Positions 51,360 to 60,281 of a stretch of DNA of 64,000 nt are shown in pieces. Position 1 is the stretch's first letter. Each line of letters opens with the position of its first letter. The translations under genes were made by a program, and so were the position numbers. Source of the stretch: Bacillota bacterium (lineage in GTDB: Bacteria > Bacillota > Clostridia > Christensenellales > Aristaeellaceae); NCBI GenBank assembly GCA_023421395.1, contig JAEZTL010000055.1:1-64000 (forward strand), written 5' to 3'. A model generated the notes under the pieces. It was given only the letters and a program-made list of their open reading frames with translations, did no database searches and was not told the origin of the DNA.

Positions 51360-51900
51360 TTCAGACTGCCTTCGGCGGATCACGACGATGATGGCCGAAA
51401 CGATGAGGATCGGCCCCTTGACCACCCGCTGCGATTCCTGCTGTACGCCCAGGCGATCAGGCCGTCGGAGATGGCCGATGTCAGTACGCCGATCACCGTG
51501 CCAGAAGCCCCCCTCGCCGCCCTTCAACTGGCACCGCCGATGACGACGGCGGAGATAGCGCCCATCTCCCGCCCTTCGGCCAGCGTAATAAGCGCGGAAT
51601 CCAGCCCCGAAACCGCGATTTCTGACGCAGCCCCGCACAAAGGTCACCGACGGTGTAGACGAACCGCTTGAAGGCGTTCGGGTTGATGCCGGAAAGCTTC
51701 GCGCAGTTTTCGCTGCCGCCGATGGCGATCATCTTGCGGTCGACGCGCGTGGGCTTGAGGTTGTGCCAGCACAGGATGAGGAGCACGGCCGCGATGAAAA
51801 TCGTGTACAGCGGTACCCCCATTGCGCGGCCGGAGAAGGCCGTTAAGGATGCGGGCAGTATGCAGACGGGCTGCCCGTCGGTGATGGTCACCGGTCGGCG
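51360..51900 (-). pseudogene. Sugar ABC transporter permease, remnant
   Basis: Minus-strand fragments in different frames spell the C-terminal half of an RbsC/YtfT-type permease: MGVPLYTIFIAAVLLILCWH, then MIAIGGSENCAKLSGINPNA, then after frame changes EGREMGAISAVVIGGAS and VVKGPILIVSAIIVVIRRR. At least two frameshifts and an in-frame stop break it, and the N-terminal half is missing. It follows a truncated ATPase remnant, so the operon has lost an internal segment as well as picking up small indels. Confidence 0.8.
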
Positions 51901-51924
51901 ATTTCCGGAACCTCTTTACAGGTG

Positions 51925-52510
51925 TTGGGAGACGGAGAGGATCGCCCCCCTTACGCCCTGAGCCCCTGTATGAGCGAAAACAGCATCTTCATCTCTTTGC
52001 CGGCCCGAGAGGCGGCCGGCTTGTCCATGATGAGGATCTTCCATTGAAGGGACGGTGCCTTGGCACCTCGAGCATCCGCATCTGGGCGGTACCCAAGTTC
52101 CGGAGGCACCTTCGGGCGTCGATGGCCACCTCCAGCCTGTCCAGCATTGCTGGACCTCCCGGAACGTGGCGCCCCAGTCCACCTTTCCGCCCGTTCCAGC
52201 GTTGAGGAGGCTGAGAAAGATGTTCTCCGCCACGAAGAACGGCGGGATCAGATTGAGTTCCTGATGGATGATTGATACGCCCAGCTTCCGCGCGGGGCTG
52301 GGCGAGGGGATTTCGACGTTCGGCCGCCGATCAGAATAGCGCCCTCGTGCTTCTGGCAGGCTCCGGCGGGAATCATCAGCGCGGACTTGCCCGCACCGTT
52401 TGCGCAAAGGAGCGCATGGCTCTCCCCCTGCTCGACCGCGAGAACCACATTCTACCGCGCGAGCACGCCCGGGAAGTGCTTGACAATCCGGCGCACTCAA
52501 GATAGGCGGC
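51925..52510 (-). pseudogene. Sugar ABC transporter ATPase, truncated remnant
   Basis: Fragments of an RbsA/MglA-like ATPase are spread over several frames: RRIVKHFPGVLAR, then after a stop EQGESHALLCANGAGKSALM (Walker A, with Glu changed to Ala), LGVSIIHQELNLIPPFFVAE, and finally WKILIMDKPAASRAGKEMKM (Walker B region with DE changed to DK). Only about the first 200 codons remain of a family usually near 500, and the second nucleotide-binding half is gone. The changed catalytic residues fit long decay. Confidence 0.82.
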
Positions 52511-52523
52511 CATACCGTCGCAC

Positions 52524-53430
52524 TCAAATGGAAATCGCTCGGAAGGCGAACCCGGTGTACTTCAGGAACGGGCCGATGTTGGAGCTGTCGACGGCGGGCG
52601 TGTCGGCCTCGATGCTCTTATTCCCCATGGTCTCGCCACAAGGCCTTGACGAGCGCCTCGATGGCGTTCTTGCCAACGGCGACCGGGCCTGCCTCCAGGG
52701 TGGCGATCAAGTCGCCGCGCTTGACGGCTCCCTTGGCCTCGTGATTGCCGTCCAGCCCGACGCAGAGGATGTCGGTGCGGCCGACCTGCAGGCGAGCCTG
52801 GGCGGCGTCCTGCGCCATCTCGTCGGACAGGCCGCAGAAACACGTTGATCTTGGAATGCGTCTGCAGCGCGTTGGTTGCGGCGTTCATGCCTTTTCGCGC
52901 TTCCAGTCGCCCGCCTGGCTGGCCGCGACATTGACGCCCGGGCAGGAGACTCGGCGCACCTGCTCCTAAAGTTGCCCATGCGTTGGGTGGTGCAGCCGGA
53001 CGGCAGGCACTTGATGAGGACCGCATTGACGGTACCGTCGTCAACCCAGTCGGCGATCCTGCCGCTTCCAATAGACCGGTTGTAGCCGGAATCGGCGTAT
53101 GCTTCGAATTCCTCGAGCCCGTTGACGGGTTGAACATGGCCACTGGAATACCGGCGGCGCTGATCTTCCTGACGCCGGCTACTAGCGCGTCAATGTTGAT
53201 TCCGCACGCCGCGATGCCGGAGACACCCTTGATGGTCATGTCTTCGGTGAAATACATTTGGCCCGCGTAGTCGCTCTCCACTCCGGGCGCTGTGATCGTC
53301 AGCGTATCCCCACGGCTTTCTGGACGGGTTTCGCCTCCACAATGCAGTCCGTGTAAAAGGTGCGATTCTATTCTCTTCGATAAACCGCGCGGCCATGATT
53401 CTCTTGACATCCTCCCAAAACCCGGATATG
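52524..53430 (-). pseudogene. Sugar ABC transporter substrate-binding protein, remnant
   Basis: Pieces of an RbsB/YtfQ-like periplasmic binding protein appear in order on the minus strand in shifting frames: CGINIDALVAGVRKISAAGI and PVAMFNPSTGS, then WVDDGTVNAVLIKCLPSGCT, then MNAATNALQTHSKINVF, then DILCVGLDGNHEAKGAVKRG, ending FLKYTGFAFRAISI. At least three frameshifts and one premature stop separate them, and no signal peptide is visible. Order and strand match the intact transporter at 59-64 kb, so this is a dead paralogous or acquired sugar uptake operon. Confidence 0.82.
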
Positions 53431-53432
53431 AT
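53404..53432 (+). promoter_or_regulatory. Sigma-A promoter of the secreted protein gene
   Basis: TTGACA, a 17-base spacer and TATGAT lie 28 bases before the start codon, overlapping the 5' end of the decayed operon on the other strand. Confidence 0.7.
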
Positions 53433-53460
53433 GATGGTGTACTTATGAGGGGGAATCAAT

Positions 53461-53937
53461 ATGAAGCGCAGGATGATGGTTTGGCTCCTGATCACCGCAT
53501 GCCTCGCCTTGAGCCTTCCGGCCGGCGCGGCTTCCTTTTCCACGGCCCGGGCGGGTATAAAGGTCAGCGGTGTCAACTATAGAATTGGCCAGACGTCCAC
53601 CAAGTGGAAGTCCAAGCTGGGCAGCTATTCGAGGAAGCTGAACGAAACGAACGGCACCCTTATTTCCTACACCTACACCTTCAAAAAAAAGGGCGTTCGG
53701 GTGACGACGCTGTACAGTTCCAAGCTGCGTAAGGAAAAGATCGTGTCCATCCTGATCGTAGGCAAGTCCGTCACCACCGCCGGCGGGCTCAAGGTGGGCC
53801 AGGGCTATTCCAAAATGACCGGCATGTACGGCAAAAAGTACACAAAAAAGGGCGCCGTATATACCTACAAAGCGGGCAGCCGCAGGCTCCAGGTCAAGGC
53901 GTCCGGCGGGAAAATCGCTGCGATCAGGATCACCTGA
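53461..53937 (+). CDS. Small secreted protein of unknown function
   Basis: This 158-residue protein has a clear signal peptide (RRMMVWLLITACLALSLPAG, cleavage near AGAAS). The mature part is Lys-rich and beta-strand-like. It shows two similar stretches, one with YRIGQTSTKWKSKLGSYSRK and one with LKVGQGYSKMTGMYGKKYTK, each followed by short beta strands. The spacing IGQ...LG / VGQ...YG recalls the SmpA/BLIP-like two-repeat fold, but I do not recognise a family. GAGGGGG precedes the ATG, a strong promoter lies at 53404-53432 and a terminator follows. It is intact, next to a decayed operon, so it is probably still under selection. Confidence 0.75.
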   Translation: MKRRMMVWLLITACLALSLPAGAASFSTARAGIKVSGVNYRIGQTSTKWKSKLGSYSRKLNETNGTLISYTYTFKKKGVRVTTLYSSKLRKEKIVSILIVGKSVTTAGGLKVGQGYSKMTGMYGKKYTKKGAVYTYKAGSRRLQVKASGGKIAAIRIT

Positions 53938-53981
53938 CGGATAACTGTCTCAACGAGAGCAACAGCGCTTTCGGCTCCTCC

Positions 53982-54020
53982 GTTCCCGGCGGCTTCTGAT
54001 CGGCCGCCGGGAACGTTTTT
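53982..54020 (+). terminator. Rho-independent terminator after the secreted protein gene
   Basis: GTTCCCGGCGGC pairs with GCCGCCGGGAAC and is followed by GTTTTTT. Confidence 0.85.
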
Positions 54021-54355
54021 TATGGGTCGAGTAGCATACAGCGACAGAAAGCCTTTCCATGAGAAACCGAAGGACTAATAAATTAATTGTCTCAAAGAGG
54101 GAAGGATTATTGACGAGGAACAAGGAGACAAAGCGAGGCGACCCTTCGGGATACGCCTTCGGTGTGAAATGCAGCGCTATGTTGAGCGACAGGCCACACA
54201 GTTCCGCGCAAGTAGACCCACCTCGACGAATCATTCTTGTTTTGGATTGGGATAAGAAAGGCTGCAGCATATTTCACAAAGCGGGACGCGATCGGTTCGC
54301 TCCCCCCTTCCCCGCCCTGCGCGTGGGTCGATTTTCGTATCTATTGTAGGCACAC
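54021..54355. other. Intergenic region, partly A/T-rich, no gene recognised
   Basis: About 335 bases between two terminators. Positions 54030-54110 are markedly richer in A and T than the surrounding DNA. Frames on either strand read as random sequence and have no ribosome sites. There is no tRNA, repeat copy or transposase fragment I can identify. Confidence 0.4.
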
Positions 54356-54356
54356 A

Positions 54357-54382
54357 AAAGCCCGCCGTTTCGGCGGGCTTTT
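54357..54382. terminator. Terminator after secF
   Basis: AAAAGCCCGCCG pairs with CGGCGGGCTTTT across TT, symmetrical and usable from both strands. Confidence 0.85.
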
Positions 54383-54395
54383 AAACCGGAACTTA

Positions 54396-55349
54396 TTAGG
54401 CTTTTGCGGTCGCGGGTTTCTGGGAAGGCTCGGGCTTACGCTTGTCACGATGCTTTTGCCACATCACCCACAGCGGGCCAGCCAGGCAGGTCGACGTGTA
54501 ACAGCCGCTGATGGAGCCGATGGCCATCGGCAACGCAAAGGCGATGACTGAGTCGAGGCTCGCCCGGGTTGCGAGAATGTAGATGAGCGCGACCGAGACG
54601 GTGACCGCCGCGTTTGTGTTGATCGAACGCATCATCGACTGACGCATGGACAGATCCGCGACCCGCTCGATGGTCTCCTTCGGATAGAGCCTGCGGTTTT
54701 CGCGGATGCGGTCAAAGATGACGATCGTGGCGTTGATCGAGTAGCCAACGATCGACAGCGATACTGCAACGAAGGAATCGCCGATTGGAATGCCCGCAAT
54801 GACACAGGTGAAGAAAACCACCAGCAGGTCATGGAACAGCGCGGTCAACGCGGCGAGGCCCGCAAGCAGACCGCCGATCTTGCGGAAGGTGATCCACTCA
54901 TAGATCAGCACCAGCAGCAGCGCCAGTACCACCGCCAGCACGCTGCGCTCAAGGAAGCGGTGGCCAAAGAACGGCTGCACCAGCGAGGATTCGGCAGAGA
55001 CAAACTGGGCTGTCGGGAACTTCTCGTTGAGCTTGTTCAGGAAATCGGCCTGCTCGTCGGAGGACATGCCGTATTCTCCGGCAAGGTTGAGTACGACGCG
55101 CCGCTCATGCGTGACGTAATCTTCCGTGATCTGCGCGGTGGCCAGTCGGCCGAGGATTGAGGATGCCTCCGTGGCAACTTCTTCGGAGCTTAATTCTCCC
55201 TGAAAGGAGTATTTGAGAATCGCGCCGCCCGTAAACTGGATATCAAGCTGAACGCCGTTGACGATGACACCGACGATGCCAATGATCATCACGATGGCGC
55301 TGATCAGGAAGAACGTCTTCCGGTGCTGATAGAAGCTGAAAAAATTCAT
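54396..55349 (-). CDS. secF: Protein translocase subunit SecF
   Basis: This 317-residue membrane protein with six predicted helices works with SecD to drive protein export using the proton gradient. It starts FFSFYQHRKTFFLISAIVMI, has GVQLDIQFTGGAILKYSF after the first helix and ATIVIFDRIRENRRLYPKET in the cytoplasmic loop, the SecF signature. The start overlaps the secD stop as ATGA. The C-terminal tail is basic (KHRDKRKPEPSQKPATAKA). A terminator follows. Confidence 0.95.
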   Translation of the reverse strand: MNFFSFYQHRKTFFLISAIVMIIGIVGVIVNGVQLDIQFTGGAILKYSFQGELSSEEVATEASSILGRLATAQITEDYVTHERRVVLNLAGEYGMSSDEQADFLNKLNEKFPTAQFVSAESSLVQPFFGHRFLERSVLAVVLALLLVLIYEWITFRKIGGLLAGLAALTALFHDLLVVFFTCVIAGIPIGDSFVAVSLSIVGYSINATIVIFDRIRENRRLYPKETIERVADLSMRQSMMRSINTNAAVTVSVALIYILATRASLDSVIAFALPMAIGSISGCYTSTCLAGPLWVMWQKHRDKRKPEPSQKPATAKA

Positions 55350-56626
55350 AGCGTGATCCTCCTAGAAAGGCTCGTATACAGCGGCTCGCCGGAGAGCTTC
55401 CTGTACTGAGAAAGCGAGCGCATCATCAACTGCGAAGCGGTGACGCCCGCCAGGAAGTTGAGCAGCACGCCGGTGAGAAGCGAGTAGGCGAAGGACAGCA
55501 TGGCGCCGGAACCCAGTACCATCAGGATGATCGCGACGATCATGACGGTGATATTGCCGTCAAACACCGATGAGAAGGCGTTCTTGAAGCCCGCTGCGAT
55601 GGCACCCTGCGTCTTTCTTCCGGCTTTGATCTCCTCGGAGATGCGTTCGCTGATGATGATGTTCGCGTCGACGCCCATGCCGATGGACAGGATGATGCCC
55701 GCGATACCGGGCAGCGTCACCGTAATCTGCGGGATCGACAGCGCCAGCAGCACGCCGCTGACCTGGATCAAAAGCGACACACAGGCAACTACGCCGCTCA
55801 TCTTGTAATAGATAATCAGGAAGATACAGATGAGAAGGAACGCCAGAATGCCCGCCCACACCATAACATTCAGCGCGCCGGCGCCCAGCGTCGGGCTGAT
55901 GGTGGAATAGTTGCGCGCCTCCATCGAGAAGGGCAGTGCGCCGGCCGCGATCTTCTGCGCCAGGTCGGAGGTCTCCGCCAGCGTGCCGGTACCGGTAATG
56001 CGAGCCTGACCATTGGGGATGGCCGACTGCACCGTGGGCGAGGTGATCAGCACTTCGTCCATATAGATGGAGATGGGCTTGCCGATCATCTTGGCGGTAG
56101 CCTCGGCGAAGAGCTTCTTACCCTCGTCGTCAAAGGTCAGCGATACTTCGTAGCCGCCGGTATCCTGATCCTGCGCCACCACCGATTTGGTCACGTGAGA
56201 GCCGTCCACCACCACGTTGCCCTCTGTGTCCCGGAAGGTCAGCTTGGCGGTTTCGCCCAGCTCGGAGATCGCCTTCTGGGGGTCGAAGTCAGTTTCGCCC
56301 GTCTTCCACGGGAAGCGGACGATGATGTCGCCGTTGGTGCGGTCAACCGTCACATCGCGGTCCAGGATGTTCTTCTGGTCCAGACGGGTTTCAATGACCG
56401 CCCGGGCGCTTTCCAGCTCGTCAGCCGTCGGCACACGGTCGAGCCCGACAGGCTCGTACACCGCGTCTACACCACCGCGGATGTCAATGCCAAAGCGCAT
56501 GTCGCCCGCGCCGGGCAGGTCGAACTTGTACTTGTCCACCTGGAAGTGAACGCCGAAGAACGCGACGAGCGCGATCACCACCGTCACACCCAGCACGATG
56601 AAAAACGTACTCTTGTTGACTTTCAT
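55346..56626 (-). CDS. secD: Protein translocase subunit SecD
   Basis: This 426-residue partner of SecF has helix 1 near residues 8-25, then DMRFGIDIRGGVDAVYEPVG (the D1-domain entry motif). A short periplasmic domain follows, then five C-terminal helices with SIGMGVDANIIISERISEEI, the conserved transmembrane proton-relay region. The ATG at 56626 is preferred over 56632 because GGAGG then has 7-base spacing. An extended -10 lies at 56706-56714. Confidence 0.95.
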   Translation of the reverse strand: MKVNKSTFFIVLGVTVVIALVAFFGVHFQVDKYKFDLPGAGDMRFGIDIRGGVDAVYEPVGLDRVPTADELESARAVIETRLDQKNILDRDVTVDRTNGDIIVRFPWKTGETDFDPQKAISELGETAKLTFRDTEGNVVVDGSHVTKSVVAQDQDTGGYEVSLTFDDEGKKLFAEATAKMIGKPISIYMDEVLITSPTVQSAIPNGQARITGTGTLAETSDLAQKIAAGALPFSMEARNYSTISPTLGAGALNVMVWAGILAFLLICIFLIIYYKMSGVVACVSLLIQVSGVLLALSIPQITVTLPGIAGIILSIGMGVDANIIISERISEEIKAGRKTQGAIAAGFKNAFSSVFDGNITVMIVAIILMVLGSGAMLSFAYSLLTGVLLNFLAGVTASQLMMRSLSQYRKLSGEPLYTSLSRRITL

Positions 56627-56705
56627 CCCCATACCTCCACGCGCCCGCCGCGGCGGGCAGTTTCCCTGGCGTTCGGAGCCTCCGCCTTCCGATCACACGG
56701 GGACG

Positions 56706-56714
56706 ATTATACCA
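56706..56714 (-). promoter_or_regulatory. Extended -10 promoter of secDF
   Basis: The minus strand reads TGGTATAAT about 80 bases upstream of secD. A 16-base GC palindrome (GCCCGCCGCGGCGGGC, 56643-56658) lies in the leader. Confidence 0.6.
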
Positions 56715-57005
56715 CATTTGCCTCCGATTCGCCATAAAGAAGATGACAAGATTCAACGCTTCGTTGCGGATAAAACCTGCCCTGACATATTTCGTCCGAG
56801 CAGGCGCCGGACCGTTGCCCGAAGCCGGTACGGTTTTTGCGGCGGGAAGCGATTCGGCCGAACGCTCACCCTCGCCACTGCTCGCGCTAAACGCCCAATG
56901 CGCCAAACCCACACCCGGGTTTGATTATAAGCTGAGAAGGCACCTGCCCTCTCGGCGCTCATCAAACCTGCCGACCGCCGACGCGTATCTCGTTCGCGCG
57001 TCCGC
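56715..57005. other. Intergenic region between the secDF promoter and the KdpE-like gene
   Basis: About 290 bases with no supported gene; the frames present look random and lack ribosome sites. No clear terminator for the response regulator gene was seen. Confidence 0.35.
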
Positions 57006-57695
57006 TCAGAATTCGTTCATCCGATAGCCCACGCCGATTTCAGTGATGATGTAGCGGGGCGTTGCGGGGTTCTTTTCCAGTTTCCGTCGAATGTTGGCCA
57101 TGTTGACGCGCAGGATCTGGTTGTCTCCCAGCACGTTGGGGCCCCAGACCTCGGCAATCAATGTATCGTAGGTCAGCACGCGCCCCGCGTTTTTTGCCAG
57201 CACCGTCACGATGCGAAACTCGTTTTGCGTCAAATGCGCTTCCTGCCCGTCCAGGAACACGCGGCGGCGGAAGAAGTCCACCGTCAGCCCCCCGCAAGCG
57301 AATGACTCCTCTTGGATCGAAGCGGACTGCGCATGCCGGAGTTCCGTGCGGATGCGGGCCAGGAGCTCCGAGGTGCCGAAGGGCTTGGTCATATAGTCGT
57401 CCGCGCCCAGATCCAGCGCCTGCACCTTGTCGCGCTCCTGATCCCGGGCCGACACCACCAGGATCGGAATCTTCGACCACTCGCGCACCGACTTGATCAC
57501 GGTCATGCCGTCCATGTCCGGAAGGCCCAGGTCCAGGATCATCAAATCCGGCAGGTGGGATGGGAGCATCGCCAGCGCCTGCGCGGCGTCAGAAGCTTCG
57601 ATTACGCGATACCCGTTGGCCTGCAGCACCGTGCGCATGAAGCTGAGTATATTGTGCTCGTCCTCGACGATCAGCACGCATGGTTTATTGTCCAT
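57006..57695 (-). CDS. KdpE-like response regulator
   Basis: This 229-residue OmpR-type regulator has a receiver domain (CVLIVEDEHNILSFMRTVLQ, phospho-acceptor Asp55 in MILDLGLPDMDGM, switch Lys in MTKPFGTSEL) and a winged-helix DNA-binding domain (about 130-228, LTQNEFRIVTVLAKNAGRVL, VNMANIRRKLEKNPATPRYI). The pattern is KdpE-like. ATG 57695 is used rather than the longer frame because it overlaps the kinase gene by 11 bases. No kdpFABC genes are in the window, so potassium control is only a possibility. Confidence 0.9.
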   Translation of the reverse strand: MDNKPCVLIVEDEHNILSFMRTVLQANGYRVIEASDAAQALAMLPSHLPDLMILDLGLPDMDGMTVIKSVREWSKIPILVVSARDQERDKVQALDLGADDYMTKPFGTSELLARIRTELRHAQSASIQEESFACGGLTVDFFRRRVFLDGQEAHLTQNEFRIVTVLAKNAGRVLTYDTLIAEVWGPNVLGDNQILRVNMANIRRKLEKNPATPRYIITEIGVGYRMNEF

Positions 57696-58764
57696 CGGCC
57701 GCCTCCTCCAGTGGAAGGGTGAAGCGAAACAACGCGCCGCTCGGGCGCACGTTCCTGGCCTCCATGGCGCCGCCGTGGGCCTGGATGATGGAAAGACACA
57801 CGGAGAGCCCAATGCCCATATTGCGGCTGTTATCGCTGGATGAACGCTCCACGCGCCCCATGTATCCGTCGAAGAGGTGCTGCGCATCCGCCTTCTGGAT
57901 GCCGCATCCGTCGTCCCGGACTTCCAGCACCGCTTCGCTGCCAGCGCGCAGGACTTTCAGCGAAATGTGTCCGGCCTTCCCGTGCAGCACCGCGTTTTCC
58001 AGGAGGTTGAACAGCACCTGCTCAATCAGAAGCGCATCCATTGGTGCCATGAGCAGCTCCTCGGGTGCGCTCACCTCGATTTGGCGGTCCGGGTAGTGTT
58101 TCTGGAATTTTTGAACCGCCTCGGCAACCACTTCCTCGATGGCCTCGCTTCGCTTGACAATCTGCGCGGCGCCTTCGACCTTGGTGATCAGCAGCAGGTT
58201 TTCCACCATGCGGATCAGCCATTCCGCATCCTCGCTGATCCCCCTGACCAGTTCCTGCCGCCGCTCGGGCGTGAGCGCATCGCCGCTGTCCAGAATGGCG
58301 GAACTGGCCCCCAGGATGGAGGTGAGCGGGGTTCTGAGGTCATGGGACACCGCTCGCAGCAGGTTGCCCCGCACGCGTTCCCGCTCCGCCTCAGCGTAGG
58401 CTCCCTCCTGTTCCCGGATCTGCTGGGTCATGCGGCTGGTCAAAAGCGCCACCGCCAGCATACAGGCGAACATCACAAGGTCGCCGTACAGAAAGTCGAA
58501 TTCAAAATAAGGCTGGCGGTAGTTGTAGCTGATCCACAGGATGCTGCCCACCGACGCCGCCGCGCTGTATAAGTAGCCCGTGGTAAAGCGCGCGGTGACC
58601 AGCACCGCCGCCAGAAAGATCATCGGCATATACACGCCGCCATCCCGAACCAGGCGCAGCGGGAGACAGGCCGCCACCGCGCCGGCCATCGTCAGAAGAA
58701 AAATCAGCGCGTCGGACATTGCCCGGCGCGGCGTATACCCATTCACGCGCATCACCCGGATCAT
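57685..58764 (-). CDS. KdpD-like histidine kinase without N-terminal sensor domains
   Basis: The protein has about four membrane helices in a DUF4118-like block (about 18-110: ALIFLLTMAGAVAACLPLRL, YMPMIFLAAVLVTARFTTGY). HisKA with His141 in RAVSHDLRTPLTSIL follows, then an ATPase domain (LFNLLENAVLHGK, NMGIGLSVCLSIIQAHGG). This is the C-terminal half of KdpD only; the KdpD/UspA-like N-terminal parts are missing, so the potassium-sensing input differs. The start is uncertain: ATG 58764, ATG 58752 or ATG 58719. A TACAAT-like -10 overlaps the first, which favours a later start. Confidence 0.85.
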   Translation of the reverse strand: MIRVMRVNGYTPRRAMSDALIFLLTMAGAVAACLPLRLVRDGGVYMPMIFLAAVLVTARFTTGYLYSAAASVGSILWISYNYRQPYFEFDFLYGDLVMFACMLAVALLTSRMTQQIREQEGAYAEAERERVRGNLLRAVSHDLRTPLTSILGASSAILDSGDALTPERRQELVRGISEDAEWLIRMVENLLLITKVEGAAQIVKRSEAIEEVVAEAVQKFQKHYPDRQIEVSAPEELLMAPMDALLIEQVLFNLLENAVLHGKAGHISLKVLRAGSEAVLEVRDDGCGIQKADAQHLFDGYMGRVERSSSDNSRNMGIGLSVCLSIIQAHGGAMEARNVRPSGALFRFTLPLEEAADGQ

Positions 58765-58804
58765 TGTAGCATAAACCCGCCCCTCCAACAAGCGGCCGGT
58801 CCGC

Positions 58805-59161
58805 TCAGAGGCCCGCCGCCAAGCGCTCCTTCTTCGTGAGCGCGGAGCGCACCAAATTGTAGGATTTTTGCGCCAACTCGCGCAGAAGATCATCCGGCAC
58901 CTCGCCGTCCATCCGGATGGAATTCCAATGCCGCTTGTTCATATAGTAACCCGGCGCGATGTCCGGGTACTGACCGCGCAGGAATTCCCCCTCGAACGGC
59001 TCAAGCTTCAAAGAGACCACCTGCCTGCCTTCCCCGTCCGCCAGCATGGCGGCAAACATCTTGCCGCCTACCATGTACCGGACCCACTGCCACTCAGCCT
59101 TGAAGTCCCGCGCCGCGCCGGGAAGGCTCAGGAGAAACCCGTCCAGCCATTCGTACCGCAT
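58805..59161 (-). CDS. MmcQ/YjbR-family protein
   Basis: The 118-residue MmcQ/YjbR-like protein has a CyaY-like DNA-binding-type fold: EWQWVRYMVGGKMFAAML, VVSLKLEPFEGEFLRGQY and GYYMNKRHWNSIRMDG, where the MNKRHW motif is the family signature. The role is not established. ATG 59161 is chosen because GGGGAGG lies 7 bases before it; the longer frame to 59185 has no site. It lies between the ABC operon terminator and the kinase gene. Confidence 0.88.
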   Translation of the reverse strand: MRYEWLDGFLLSLPGAARDFKAEWQWVRYMVGGKMFAAMLADGEGRQVVSLKLEPFEGEFLRGQYPDIAPGYYMNKRHWNSIRMDGEVPDDLLRELAQKSYNLVRSALTKKERLAAGL

Positions 59162-59189
59162 ATCGCAACCTCCCCACTTCATCATACCA

Positions 59190-59220
59190 CAAAAGCCCGG
59201 CGATTTACGCCGGGCTTTTG
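59190..59220. terminator. Terminator after the ytfQRT-yjfF-like operon
   Basis: CAAAAGCCCGGCG pairs with CGCCGGGCTTTTG across ATTTA; T-rich on both sides. Confidence 0.85.
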
Positions 59221-59231
59221 AAAAACGCGCG

Positions 59232-60281
59232 CTAGACGGCTTTTTTTCTGGATGTGTAGGTGACCACGACGCGCTGGATAACGATAAAGATCAGCAGCAG
59301 TACGCCCGTAGCGATCTTGCCCCACCAGGAGGACAGGTTTCCCGCGAAGGTGATCAGCGCGGGAATCGTAGCCTTGAGCATCACGCCGAACATCGTCCCG
59401 ATCATGTAGCCCACGCCGCCGGTCAGCATGACGCCGCCGATGACCGCGGCGCTGATCACATCCAGCTCTCCGCCGGAAAGCGCCAGGTTCCAACCTGATT
59501 TTACGTAGAGCACGTACACCACGCCCGCCAGCGCCGAGCAGAAGCCGTTGAATGCGTACACGAAAATCTTGGTCTTTCCCACCGGCAGGCCCATCAGCCT
59601 GGCTGACTGCTCGTTGCCGCCGATGGCGTAGATGTTGCGGCCGATGCGCGTCTTCTGCAGGATGATCGTGCCGACGATGATCATCGCGATGAAGATGAGC
59701 ACGCTGAGGTTGATGTAGGCTACCGGCTTGAATTTGACCCATTCGCCGTCCTGCAGGCGCATGATGTACCACTTGAGTCCGGCCAGATAGTCGATCGTCG
59801 GGTTGTCGATTGAGATGGATTCGCGGCTGATCAGCGCGCAAACGCCCCGGGCCAAAAACATGCCTGTCAGCGTGGTGATAAAGGGCGGAACGTTCAGGAA
59901 GTGGATCGCCGCACCCATGACAAGGCCGAGAGCCGTGCCCACCGCCAGTGCAAACAGGATGCACACCCAGGGGTCCAGGCCCAATACCGAGACGCCGTAG
60001 GCGATGAACATGCCCGTCAGCGACGCCACCGCGGCCACGGACAGGTCGATGCCGCCGGTGATCAGCACCATCGTCATGCCCACCGCCGACACGCCCACAT
60101 AGGCGTTGTCGGAGAACATGAGGGTCAGCGTTCGAAGGGTGGTAAAGCCCTTGTCTCCGTACATCAGCGCACCGAAGAGGTAGATGACCAGAAATACGCC
60201 CAGCGTCGCGAATACCATGATGTACTTGGGGTTGAAAAGCCGCGTCAGCGCGCTCTGGCGCCTCGTTTCCGCCTTAAGCAC
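59232..60281 (-). CDS. Sugar ABC transporter permease, YjfF type
   Basis: This 349-residue inner-membrane permease of the ribose/galactofuranose family has about 9-10 helices: MTMVLITGGIDLSVAAVASL is the family motif, and NIYAIGGNEQSARLMGL is the cytoplasmic coupling loop. It is the second of two permease genes, which matches the E. coli YtfT plus YjfF pair for galactofuranose uptake. A GTG at 60281 with GGGAGG 8 bases upstream is the start; it overlaps the first permease by 8 bases. The sugar is inferred from family. Confidence 0.9.
   Translation of the reverse strand: MLKAETRRQSALTRLFNPKYIMVFATLGVFLVIYLFGALMYGDKGFTTLRTLTLMFSDNAYVGVSAVGMTMVLITGGIDLSVAAVASLTGMFIAYGVSVLGLDPWVCILFALAVGTALGLVMGAAIHFLNVPPFITTLTGMFLARGVCALISRESISIDNPTIDYLAGLKWYIMRLQDGEWVKFKPVAYINLSVLIFIAMIIVGTIILQKTRIGRNIYAIGGNEQSARLMGLPVGKTKIFVYAFNGFCSALAGVVYVLYVKSGWNLALSGGELDVISAAVIGGVMLTGGVGYMIGTMFGVMLKATIPALITFAGNLSSWWGKIATGVLLLIFIVIQRVVVTYTSRKKAV

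Noticed and set aside
53950..54270. 106-codon minus-strand frame in the A/T-rich gap
   Set aside because: It crosses a rho-independent terminator and ends in a poly-Arg stretch that is only the complement of that hairpin region.
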